Below are positions 1 to 7,497 of a DNA stretch of 64,000 bases, in pieces (position 1 is the stretch's first letter; every line of letters starts with the position of its first letter). Below the pieces are notes generated by a model, which was given only the letters and a program-made list of their open reading frames with translations, was not told the origin of the DNA and did no database searches. Source of the stretch: CAWIXB01 sp963839955. Its GTDB lineage: Bacteria > Actinomycetota > Actinomycetes > JACCUZ01. The position numbers and the translations under genes were made by a program. The stretch covers positions 2,108,001-2,172,000 of the forward strand of contig CAWIXB010000001.1 of the NCBI GenBank assembly GCA_963839955.1, written 5' to 3'.

Positions 1-172
1 ATTGAGGTATGACCGATTTTTCGTTTATGCGACTGTCTGCACACTTTGGGTGTGCGGTCCCCCAAGGTTACCGGCCGGTCGGGTCCCACGAGGCGCGCAG
101 CTCAAACGCGCATCAGGGGCGCAGACCTCAGACGCGCCGGAACGCACAGCTCAGACATGCGGAACCCGCGGG

Positions 173-2344
173 TCAGACGCGCAGTGCGAGCCACGTTCGG
201 GGACCGACGACACCGGAGACGAGCACGTGGTTGCGGCGCTGGAAGGACCGGACCTTACCGCGGGTCACCGGGCCGAACCAGCCAGTCGCGTTCACGCCCA
301 GGCGTCGCTGGACGAGGCGAACGCTGTAGCCGGTCTTGCCGTAACGCAGCACGGGTCGCGCCTTCGCCTTGGCCCAGGCCTTCGCCCTTGCCTTCTTGGC
401 GGCGGCCTTCTTGGCGGCGGCCTTCTTGGCAGCGGCCTTTGCGGCTGCAACGCGCAGCGCGGTCGCCTTCGCGACGGCCGCGGCCTTTGCGGCGGCGATC
501 TGGATCTGCTCGGCCGTCGGGCTGGTCGGGATCGGCGCGGCGGTTGTCGGGACCGGAGCCGGCGTCGTCGGCACCGGCGCGGCCGTGGTCGGTACGGGTG
601 CGGCGGTGGTCGGCACCGGCGCGGCGGTGGTCGGCACAGGTGCCGGCGTCGTCGGCACCGGCGCGGCCGTGGTCGGTACGGGTGCCGGCGTGGTCGGCAC
701 AGGTGCCGGCGTGGTCGGCACGGGTGCCGGCGTGGTCGGCACGGGCACCGGTGTGTGGGTGCCGACCCGACGGCTGCTGACCGCGAGGTACTGCAGGTCC
801 TGCACGTAGGGCGTTGCGGTGACCTTGTGCGGCGAGGTCACCGAGGCGACCGTGACGCCGGAGCGGTTCAGGGTCGCGCTGACGGTACCGGCACGCAGCG
901 GCACCGTGCAGGTGCCGGCTCCGGCCGGGGCCTGGCAGGACACCGAGACGCCGCCGACGGTGACGGTGACCGTGGCCGCCGCAGTGAGGAAGGTGAGCGC
1001 CTCGACCGTGTCACGGGCCGGGCTGCCGCCGCGGTGCGCCATCAGCTTGGTCTGCGCGAAGGTCGGCTTGGCCGCGAACGGCTGGGTGCGGTGGGTCAGG
1101 TAGATCGTGTCGCGCACGACCTTCGGCGCCACGCCGGTCTTGAACCAGGTCACGTAGTAGGAGTTGATGTCCATCAGGCTGGGGCCGTTCTTCCACGACG
1201 GGGCGATCTGCGCAGTCTCGGTGTAGTCGTTCCAGGTCGGGATCTGCACCCACTGCGCACCGGTCTCGCGAGCGAGCTGCCAGGTGTTGCGCAGGTTGGT
1301 CGTGTTCTGCGCCTCGTCGAAGATCCCGCCCTTGGGTCGGGAGTCCTGCACCGACACCGGCTGCATCCACAGCTTGCCCAGCGCACGAATCTTGGCGGCC
1401 CGTCCCTTGGGAGAGGTCGCGAAGGTCTCGGCCGGGTTGTTCCAGGCCGGGTTGCGGCTGCCCCAGATGCTCATGCCGTAGGAGATGGGTGCGAATGAAG
1501 TCAGGTAGTTGGACTCGTGGCCGACGAAGACCGGCACGAAGGCCACCGGCATCTTGTGGGTGTTCTTCATGATGTTCATGAAGTTCGCCCACCAGGACGC
1601 CGTATGCGCCTCGGCCTTGAAGGGTGAGATGACCAGTCGGCCATCGGCCAGCCGGTACGCGGAGGGCGAGGCGCCGAGCTCGGCGAGATAGGCCGCAAGC
1701 ACCTCCGGGCTCTTGGTCGCAACGCTGGCCCCCATGTCGGGCATCAGCATGATCTTGAAGCCGGGGTCGACCGCGGGCGCGGCCTTCATCATGGTGCGGA
1801 CCGTGTGGACCTGGTTGACGTCCGAGTCACCGGGCAGCTGCATGATGTCCAGCGCGAACCCATCCAGCCCACCGGCGATCGCCTGGCGGACCTCGACCAT
1901 CAGGTCCTCCTGGCGCCAGGACGAGCCCCGGATCGGGCGCTGGATCGGGCGGTCACGCAGGTAGCCGCCGTAGGCCACGTGCTTGTTGTTCTCACCGTAG
2001 GGATTGTTGATGTAGTGGCGGGCGTAGTAGTCCTTGGTCGGGTCCTGGTTGTCGATCGACACCGGCAGCGGCGGCCAGTAGTGAGCGAAGACCAGCTTGG
2101 GGTCGCTGCGCAGCGAGGCCACCGAGGGCAGGTCGAACGGCAACGACGATGACCGGGCATCTGCTTGGGTGGTCGCGGTGTCCGCGGCGACGTTGCTCGC
2201 GGCCGGCAGGCCGACGGGGAGCATCAGCATGAGCCCCACGATCAGCGTGGTTCCGCGCGTCCGCGTGGTCGACGCATGACGCCTGCCCGTCGCGTCATGG
2301 GCGACGACTGGGCGTGCGGATCCAGGGAAAGTGAGTGGGGACAT
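173..2344 (-). CDS. Secreted GH71-like alpha-glucanase with Lys/Ala-rich tail and peptidoglycan-binding domain
   Basis: Predicted extracellular glycoside hydrolase of the GH71 (endo-1,3-alpha-glucanase) type, 723 aa from the ATG at 2344. An upstream in-frame ATG at 2452 exists, neither start has a convincing ribosome site, and 2344 places the hydrophobic signal segment (LIVGLMLMLPVGL) nearer the N-terminus. The enzyme domain is about residues 65-420, with the conserved acidic stretches DGFALDI (about 163) and LMPDM (about 201). A small beta domain follows (about 425-525) with a C-x7-C pair, then eleven PAPVPTT heptads (531-607), a Lys/Ala-rich stretch with AAAKK units (about 614-663) and a C-terminal peptidoglycan-binding-1 domain (VRLVQRRLGV...GVVGPRTW). 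The tail should hold the enzyme at the wall. It is the last of three tandem paralogues. Substrate is inferred from family only. Confidence 0.8.
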   Translation of the reverse strand: MSPLTFPGSARPVVAHDATGRRHASTTRTRGTTLIVGLMLMLPVGLPAASNVAADTATTQADARSSSLPFDLPSVASLRSDPKLVFAHYWPPLPVSIDNQDPTKDYYARHYINNPYGENNKHVAYGGYLRDRPIQRPIRGSSWRQEDLMVEVRQAIAGGLDGFALDIMQLPGDSDVNQVHTVRTMMKAAPAVDPGFKIMLMPDMGASVATKSPEVLAAYLAELGASPSAYRLADGRLVISPFKAEAHTASWWANFMNIMKNTHKMPVAFVPVFVGHESNYLTSFAPISYGMSIWGSRNPAWNNPAETFATSPKGRAAKIRALGKLWMQPVSVQDSRPKGGIFDEAQNTTNLRNTWQLARETGAQWVQIPTWNDYTETAQIAPSWKNGPSLMDINSYYVTWFKTGVAPKVVRDTIYLTHRTQPFAAKPTFAQTKLMAHRGGSPARDTVEALTFLTAAATVTVTVGGVSVSCQAPAGAGTCTVPLRAGTVSATLNRSGVTVASVTSPHKVTATPYVQDLQYLAVSSRRVGTHTPVPVPTTPAPVPTTPAPVPTTPAPVPTTAAPVPTTPAPVPTTAAPVPTTAAPVPTTAAPVPTTPAPVPTTAAPIPTSPTAEQIQIAAAKAAAVAKATALRVAAAKAAAKKAAAKKAAAKKARAKAWAKAKARPVLRYGKTGYSVRLVQRRLGVNATGWFGPVTRGKVRSFQRRNHVLVSGVVGPRTWLALRV
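521..751 (-). repeat. Eleven 21-nt tandem repeats encoding a PAPVPTT linker
   Basis: Eleven head-to-tail 21-nt units encode P/A-A-P-V-P-T-T heptads joining the beta domain of the GH71-like protein to its wall-binding tail. Units differ mainly at synonymous or Pro/Ala positions. The stretch is in frame throughout, so copy number can change without breaking the gene. Confidence 0.9.
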
Positions 2345-2468
2345 GCCATAGATATCGAGCCGGGGCAACGGCCGCTTGACGTTGATCACCCGTTCGGCTG
2401 TCAAGGTTTGCAAGGCGTTGACCCGATAGTGACGGCAGGCCAAGTCAGTCATGACGGCCTACAGACCA

Positions 2469-2499
2469 ACGCCCCCCGGCCGTGTCGGCCGGGAGGCGT
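2469..2499 (-). terminator. Hairpin downstream of second GH71-like gene
   Basis: A 13-bp stem with one mismatch (2469-2481 against 2487-2499) and a 5-nt loop lies 25 bp beyond the stop codon of the upstream gene on the minus strand. There is no strong U-run after it, which is common for actinobacterial terminators. Confidence 0.6.
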
Positions 2500-2523
2500 C
2501 GGTGCTGTCCAGAGCTGGGAAGG

Positions 2524-4749
2524 CTAGCCGAACGTGAGCACCAATTCCGGTGCGTAGCCGGTGCCGCCTCGCTCGCTGGACCAGAACCACAGGTTGTCGG
2601 TCCCGGCACTTCCGACGGTCATCGTGCTCGACGTGCCCAGCAGCGGCGTGACCGCTGAGACCGTCAATGCCGTCTGGCGCAAGGTGTTCGGGACGGTCCC
2701 CCCGGCAACCGTGCCGAGCAGGGTGCCCGTGGCTGCCGGGCGGCTGTTCCAGGTCAGTGTCGACTCCGACCAGGTGTTCGAGGACAGCCGCACGGGGTGC
2801 GTCTGAGTCGAGCCGGCGAACGAGTCGGTCGTCGTCCGGAAGCGCAGCACTGCACTCTTGAGCGTCTTGCCCGTCGGCGCGGCAGGGACCGTGAAGCGCA
2901 GGTAGGCGACTCCGCCGAGGTTTCCGCGAGAGAACAGCGAGGCAGTCGCGCCGAAGTTCGAGCTCGGCGCTCCCTGGTTCGCATACGTGTCCGCGGTGGG
3001 CGCGACGGTCTTGACCACAGGGGTGGCAGTCGGCGTGGGCGTAGGTGTCGGGGTGGGCGTAGGTGTCGGGGTGGGCGTGGGTGTCGGGGTGGGCGTGGGT
3101 GTCGGGGTGGGCGTGGGTGTCGGGGTGGGCGTGGGTGTCGGGGTGGGCGTGGGTGTCGGGGTGGGCGTGGGTGTCGGTGTCGGGTGGGTGCCGAGACGAC
3201 GACTGTTGACCCCGACGTAGAGCATGGACTGCACGTAGGGCGTTGCGGTGACGTTGTTGGGCGAGGTCACCGTCGCGACCGTGGTGCCGGAGCGACTCAG
3301 GGTGGCGCTGACAGTGCCCGCACGCAGCGGCACCAGGCAGGTGCCGGCTCCCGCAGGGGCCTGGCAGGACACCGACACGCCACCGACGGAGACGGTGACC
3401 GTGGCCGCCGCGGTGAGGAAGGTGAGTGCCTCGATCGTGTCACGGGCGGGGCTGCCGCCACGAAGCGTCATGACCTTGCTCTGCGCGTAGGTCGGCTTGG
3501 CCGCCCAGGGCTGGGTGCGGTGAGTCAGGTAGACCGTGTCGCGGACGACCTTCGGCTCGACACCGGTCTTGAACCAGGTCAGGTAGTAGGAGTTGATGTC
3601 CAGCGTGGTGGAGCCACTCTTGAGCGACGGCGCGATGTGCGCGTTCTCGGTGTAGTCGTTCCACGTGGGCATCTGCACCCATTCGGAGCCACTGTCGCGA
3701 GCGATCTTCCAGGTGTTGCGCAGGTTCTGGGTGTTCTCGGCCTCGTCGAAGATTCCCTGGTTGGGTCGTGAGTCCTGGGTCGACACCGGCTGCATCCAGA
3801 TCTTGCCCATCGCACGAATCTTCTTCGCTCGCTCGACCGGTCCGGTGCTGTAGGTCGCCTCGGCGTCGTTCCACTTCGGGTTGCGCGATCCCCAGTTGCC
3901 CATGCCGTAGCTGATCGAAGCGAAGGATGCTGCGTAGTTCTGCTCGTGGCCGACGAAGACAGGCACGAAGGCAACCGGCAGGCCGTGGGTGTTCTTCATG
4001 ATGTTCATGAAGTTCGCCCACCAGGACGCCGGGTGGGCCTCCGCCTTGAAGGGTGAGATGACCAGGCGGCCGTCGGCCAGGCGGTACGCCGAGGGCGTCT
4101 TGCCCAGCTCGGCCAGGTAGGTCGCCAGGGCCTCCGGGCTCTTGTTGGCCACGCTGCCACCCATGTCGGGCATCAGCATGACCTTGAAGCCGGGGTCGAC
4201 CGCGGGAGCGGCCTTCATCATGGCGCGCACGGCAAGGACCTGGTTGTTGTCGGGGTCGCCGGGCAACTGCATGATGTCCAGCGCGAACCCGTCCAGCCCA
4301 CCGGCGATCGCCTGGCGGACCTCGACCTCGAGGTTGTCCTGGCGCCACGTGGTGGCGCCGATGGCGCGGGGGATGGGACGGTCACGCAGGTAGCCACCGT
4401 AGGCCGCGTGCTTGCCGTTCTCGCCACCCGGATTCTCGTAGTAGTGGCGCGCGTAGTAGTCCGTGGTCGGGTTCTGGTTGTCGATCGACGTCGGCAGCGG
4501 CGGCCAGTAGTGCGCGAACACCAGCTTGGGATGAGTGCGCAACGACGCAGCCGAGGGCAGGTCGAACGGCAACGCCTCCGACCGTGCATCAGCGGAGGCG
4601 GCGACTGCCTTCACCTCGAGGTCCTGCGGCTCGCTGCCGGCCACCGTGGTCGCAAGCGACGGGCCAGCGAGACCGAGCGCCAACAACGGCACGAGCAGTC
4701 GGGACAGACCGCGAAAAGGCGATCGGGGCATGACGAATGTGCTGTTCAC
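2524..4749 (-). CDS. Secreted GH71-like alpha-glucanase with PT-repeat linker and DNRLRE domain
   Basis: Second of three tandem GH71-like paralogues, 741 aa. The GTG at 4749 is chosen because GGAGGT (4755-4760) sits 5 nt upstream; a longer frame from 4842 lacks such a site. A signal peptide covers about the first 35 residues (LLVPLLALGLAGPSLA). The enzyme domain is about residues 60-420 and closely matches its neighbours, including DGFALDI and MLMPDM. The beta domain with SCQAPAGAGTC follows. A linker of about 26 Pro-Thr pairs (522-574) leads to a C-terminal DNRLRE module (about 580-741), recognisable from DTYANQGAPSSNFG and DNLWFWSSER. DNRLRE modules occur on actinobacterial surface and secreted proteins and may mediate attachment. 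The alpha-1,3-glucan substrate is inferred from family. Confidence 0.82.
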   Translation of the reverse strand: MNSTFVMPRSPFRGLSRLLVPLLALGLAGPSLATTVAGSEPQDLEVKAVAASADARSEALPFDLPSAASLRTHPKLVFAHYWPPLPTSIDNQNPTTDYYARHYYENPGGENGKHAAYGGYLRDRPIPRAIGATTWRQDNLEVEVRQAIAGGLDGFALDIMQLPGDPDNNQVLAVRAMMKAAPAVDPGFKVMLMPDMGGSVANKSPEALATYLAELGKTPSAYRLADGRLVISPFKAEAHPASWWANFMNIMKNTHGLPVAFVPVFVGHEQNYAASFASISYGMGNWGSRNPKWNDAEATYSTGPVERAKKIRAMGKIWMQPVSTQDSRPNQGIFDEAENTQNLRNTWKIARDSGSEWVQMPTWNDYTENAHIAPSLKSGSTTLDINSYYLTWFKTGVEPKVVRDTVYLTHRTQPWAAKPTYAQSKVMTLRGGSPARDTIEALTFLTAAATVTVSVGGVSVSCQAPAGAGTCLVPLRAGTVSATLSRSGTTVATVTSPNNVTATPYVQSMLYVGVNSRRLGTHPTPTPTPTPTPTPTPTPTPTPTPTPTPTPTPTPTPTPTPTPTPTPTPTPTPTATPVVKTVAPTADTYANQGAPSSNFGATASLFSRGNLGGVAYLRFTVPAAPTGKTLKSAVLRFRTTTDSFAGSTQTHPVRLSSNTWSESTLTWNSRPAATGTLLGTVAGGTVPNTLRQTALTVSAVTPLLGTSSTMTVGSAGTDNLWFWSSERGGTGYAPELVLTFG
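3028..3183 (-). repeat. Near-perfect 18-nt tandem repeat encoding (Pro-Thr)n
   Basis: 156 bp of a highly regular GT-rich repeat with an 18-nt period encodes about 26 consecutive Pro-Thr dipeptides. Unit identity is higher than in the first paralogue's linker, which suggests recent expansion. It is a flexible, potentially glycosylated linker. Confidence 0.9.
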
Positions 4750-4934
4750 GGTAAACCTCCGGGATACGCGATGGGGACGAGAGAAACTCACCCCCCACAG
4801 GCGGCCGGCGAGATCTCTGACCCGCACCGACAAGCGAGACATCGTCGTGGCTGCGAAACACCTTGAAGCGGTTCACCCGTTAGCGCCCCGGGCGGTATGC
4901 CTGCGACATGCGCGCGTTCAAGGGCAGGCAAAAG

Positions 4935-4974
4935 AACACCGAGCCCGCCGCGTAATCGCGGCGGGCTCGGTGTT
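4935..4974. terminator. Perfect 18-bp hairpin, bidirectional-type terminator
   Basis: Perfect inverted repeat: 4935-4952 pairs with 4957-4974 around the loop TAAT. It lies 20 bp past the stop of the third GH71-like gene. On the minus strand the stem is followed by TCTTTTGC, and the plus strand is also T-rich after the stem, so it fits an intrinsic terminator working in either direction. Confidence 0.88.
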
Positions 4975-4993
4975 TTGTTGGCCTAGTTGTTGG

Positions 4994-7189
4994 CTAGTTG
5001 TAGGTCAGTACCAGCCGCGGCGCATAGCCACTACCGCGACGTTCCCTTGACCAGAACCATAGGTTGTCGTTCCCGGGATCGGTCACTGCGACCGTCCCGC
5101 TCTTCCCTACGAGAGATCTCAAGACCGATGCGTTGAGCGAGGTCCGGTAGACCTTGTTCGACGCCGTCGCACCGGCAATGGTTCCGGCTACCGCTCCCGC
5201 AACGGACGGTCGATTCCTCCACGTGACACCTGTCTCCGACCACGCGTTGGACGCAAGTCGGACGACATGCGAGTTCTTGGAGCCGGCGAACGAGAGATTC
5301 GTCGTACGCATCTGAAGCACCGCGCCTGTCAGCGTCTTGCCGGTCGGCGCCGCTGGAATCGCAAACCTCAGGTAGGAGACCCCACCGGTCTTCCCACGGG
5401 AGACCAGCGACGAGGTCCGTCCGTAGTTGCGTGACGGGGCGCCCTGGTTGGCGTACGTGTCGGCCACAGGAGCCAGCGTCACCACACTCGCGGGCCTAGC
5501 CGGGTTGACCGGCGTGGTCGGCAGGTTCGGCAGCGTCGGAAGCGGCGTGCTCGTCGTCGAGGGCTTCGGCGCCGGCGTGGTCGTCGTGGGCTTCGGAGTC
5601 GGGGTCGGCGTGGCCGCGGGGGGCGGCTGCTGGCCCGACTGGCGCCCGCTGCTCGAGAAGACGTACTGCAGGTCCTGGACGTACGGCGTGGTCGTCACCT
5701 TGACCGGCGAGGTGACGCTCGAGACAGCCGCCCCTGCGCGCACCACCTTGGCGCTGACCGATCCGGAGCCGAGGGGCGCGATGCAGCTGGACACGCCGGC
5801 CGGGACGGAGCAGGAGGTGACCTTCGAGCCGACGGTGACGGTCACGGTTCCTGGCGCGGTGAGGAAGGTCAGCGCCTCGACCGTGTTACGTGCCGGGCTG
5901 CCGCCGCGCAACTGCATCAGTTTGGTCTGCGGATAGCTCGGCTTGGCCGCCCACGGCTGCGTGCGATGACTCAGGTAGACGGTGTCGCGCACGATCTTCG
6001 GCGCGGCACCGGTCTTGAACCAGGTCAGGTAGTAGGAGTTGATGTCCAGGATGGCGGTCCCGTTGCGCATGGACGGGGCGACGTGCGCGTTCTCGGTGTA
6101 GTCGTTCCAGGTCGGTATCTGCACCCACCCGGCACCACCGTCCCGGGCGATCTTCCAGGTGTTGCGCAGGTTCTGGGTGTTCTCTGCCTCGTCGAACACG
6201 CCGGAACGCGGTCTCGAGTCCTGCACGGAGACGGGCTGCATCCACAGTTGGCCCATCGCGCGGACTGCCTTGGCACGCCCGGTCGGTCCGGTGCTGTAGG
6301 TGGCCTCGGCGTCGTTCCACTTCGGGTTGCGCGCGCCCCAGTTGCCCATGCCGTAGCTGATCGGCGCGAACGACTTGGCGTGGTTCTGCTCGTGACCCAC
6401 GAAGACGGGCACGAACGCGACCGGCATCTTGTAGGTGTTCCTCATGATGTCCATGAACGACTTCCACCACGAGGCCGCGTGCGCCTCGGCCATGAAGGGC
6501 GAGATGACCAGCCGGCCGTCACTCAAGCGGTAGGCCGACTTCGAGGCGCCCAGCTGTGCCATGTACTTCGCCAGCGTGGCAGGGCTCTTCTGGGTCATGC
6601 TGCCGCCCATGTCGGGCATCAGCATGATCTTGAAGCCCGGGTCGACGGCCGCGGCCGCCTCGAGCATGTAGCGGGTGCTGTTCCACACGCGGTAGTCGGG
6701 GTCGCCCTCGATCTGCATGATGTCCAGCGCGAAGCCGTCCAACCCGGCGGCGATCGCCTGGCGTACCTCGATCTTCATGTCCTCCTTGCGCCAGGTGGGC
6801 TCCGTACCGGACGCGGGCGCTCGGGTGATGGGACGGTCTCGTAGGTAGCCGCCGTAGGCCTTGTGCTTGCCCTTCTCCCCCTCGGGCTTGAGGAAGTTGC
6901 GCGCGTAGTAGTCGTTGGACGGGGCCTGGTTGTCGAGGGACACGGGCAGCGGCGGCCAGTAGTGGGCGAACACCTTCTTGCCCGAGCTGCGCAGCGAGCC
7001 GGTCGACGGCATGTCGAAAGGCAGCGCCGACGCGTTGGCGTACTGGGAGTCGTGCAGGGACTGGCCGGTCGGGATGTCGGGGCCGTTGGCCTGCCGGGCC
7101 GATATGGGGGTCGCTGAGAGGAGCATCGCGGCGACGGCCAGGGGGACCGACGCACGCGACAGGGTGGAAAAGCGGGCATGCAGGGACAC
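4994..7189 (-). CDS. Secreted GH71-like alpha-glucanase with DNRLRE domain
   Basis: Third GH71-like paralogue and first in transcription order, 731 aa. The GTG at 7189 is chosen because GGAGAAGG (7197-7204) lies 7 nt upstream and the signal peptide then begins at once (LAVAAMLLSATPISA). The enzyme domain has the DGFALDI and LMPDM acidic segments and the HYWPPLPVS opening shared by all three. The beta domain carries the cysteine pair as SCSVPAGVSSC. The linker (about 515-570) is Pro/Thr/Lys-rich but not a regular repeat. The DNRLRE module (about 573-731) is close to that of the second paralogue. A strong hairpin follows the gene, so it is probably transcribed separately. Enzyme specificity is inferred from GH71 only. 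Confidence 0.82.
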   Translation of the reverse strand: MSLHARFSTLSRASVPLAVAAMLLSATPISARQANGPDIPTGQSLHDSQYANASALPFDMPSTGSLRSSGKKVFAHYWPPLPVSLDNQAPSNDYYARNFLKPEGEKGKHKAYGGYLRDRPITRAPASGTEPTWRKEDMKIEVRQAIAAGLDGFALDIMQIEGDPDYRVWNSTRYMLEAAAAVDPGFKIMLMPDMGGSMTQKSPATLAKYMAQLGASKSAYRLSDGRLVISPFMAEAHAASWWKSFMDIMRNTYKMPVAFVPVFVGHEQNHAKSFAPISYGMGNWGARNPKWNDAEATYSTGPTGRAKAVRAMGQLWMQPVSVQDSRPRSGVFDEAENTQNLRNTWKIARDGGAGWVQIPTWNDYTENAHVAPSMRNGTAILDINSYYLTWFKTGAAPKIVRDTVYLSHRTQPWAAKPSYPQTKLMQLRGGSPARNTVEALTFLTAPGTVTVTVGSKVTSCSVPAGVSSCIAPLGSGSVSAKVVRAGAAVSSVTSPVKVTTTPYVQDLQYVFSSSGRQSGQQPPPAATPTPTPKPTTTTPAPKPSTTSTPLPTLPNLPTTPVNPARPASVVTLAPVADTYANQGAPSRNYGRTSSLVSRGKTGGVSYLRFAIPAAPTGKTLTGAVLQMRTTNLSFAGSKNSHVVRLASNAWSETGVTWRNRPSVAGAVAGTIAGATASNKVYRTSLNASVLRSLVGKSGTVAVTDPGNDNLWFWSRERRGSGYAPRLVLTYN

Positions 7190-7497
7190 GAGAGGGCCTT
7201 CTCCGACGCCTACGGGGTTAGCTGTCGGGTTCGGGCGGGAAAGTCGCCCGGCCACGCATGCGTGGCTTCACCCCGAGGCCGTCCGCGGACGGCCGCATTC
7301 GCGGGTCCCCCGCTCCTGCCAAGCGGCGAGACGAGCTGGACCGACCGTGGGGCAGGACTCGGCGGTCCGCGGTCGGGACGACCTCCGGTAGAGGCGTGCG
7401 CGAACAGTACTACGATTCTTTCGGAATTCAACCGTCTAATCGGACATTTCGGCCTCGGTGCGACATTCGTTCCCTAAAGCCCGTGTCCGACGTCCGG
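7190..7497. other. Gene-free stretch upstream of third GH71-like gene
   Basis: 308 bp between two minus-strand genes. It holds the ribosome site of the downstream gene at 7197-7204 and a comparatively A+T-rich pocket at about 7405-7445 that could contain its promoter, though no confident -10/-35 pair is visible. No ORF, tRNA or strong hairpin was found. Confidence 0.5.

Noticed and set aside
521..751. Tandem repeats as a possible CRISPR array
   Set aside because: Units are in frame, contiguous without spacers and encode a Pro/Thr linker; no cas genes.
2376..2404. TTGACA at 2399-2404 as the -35 box of the first GH71-like gene
   Set aside because: No -10 hexamer lies at a normal distance, so a promoter call is not justified.
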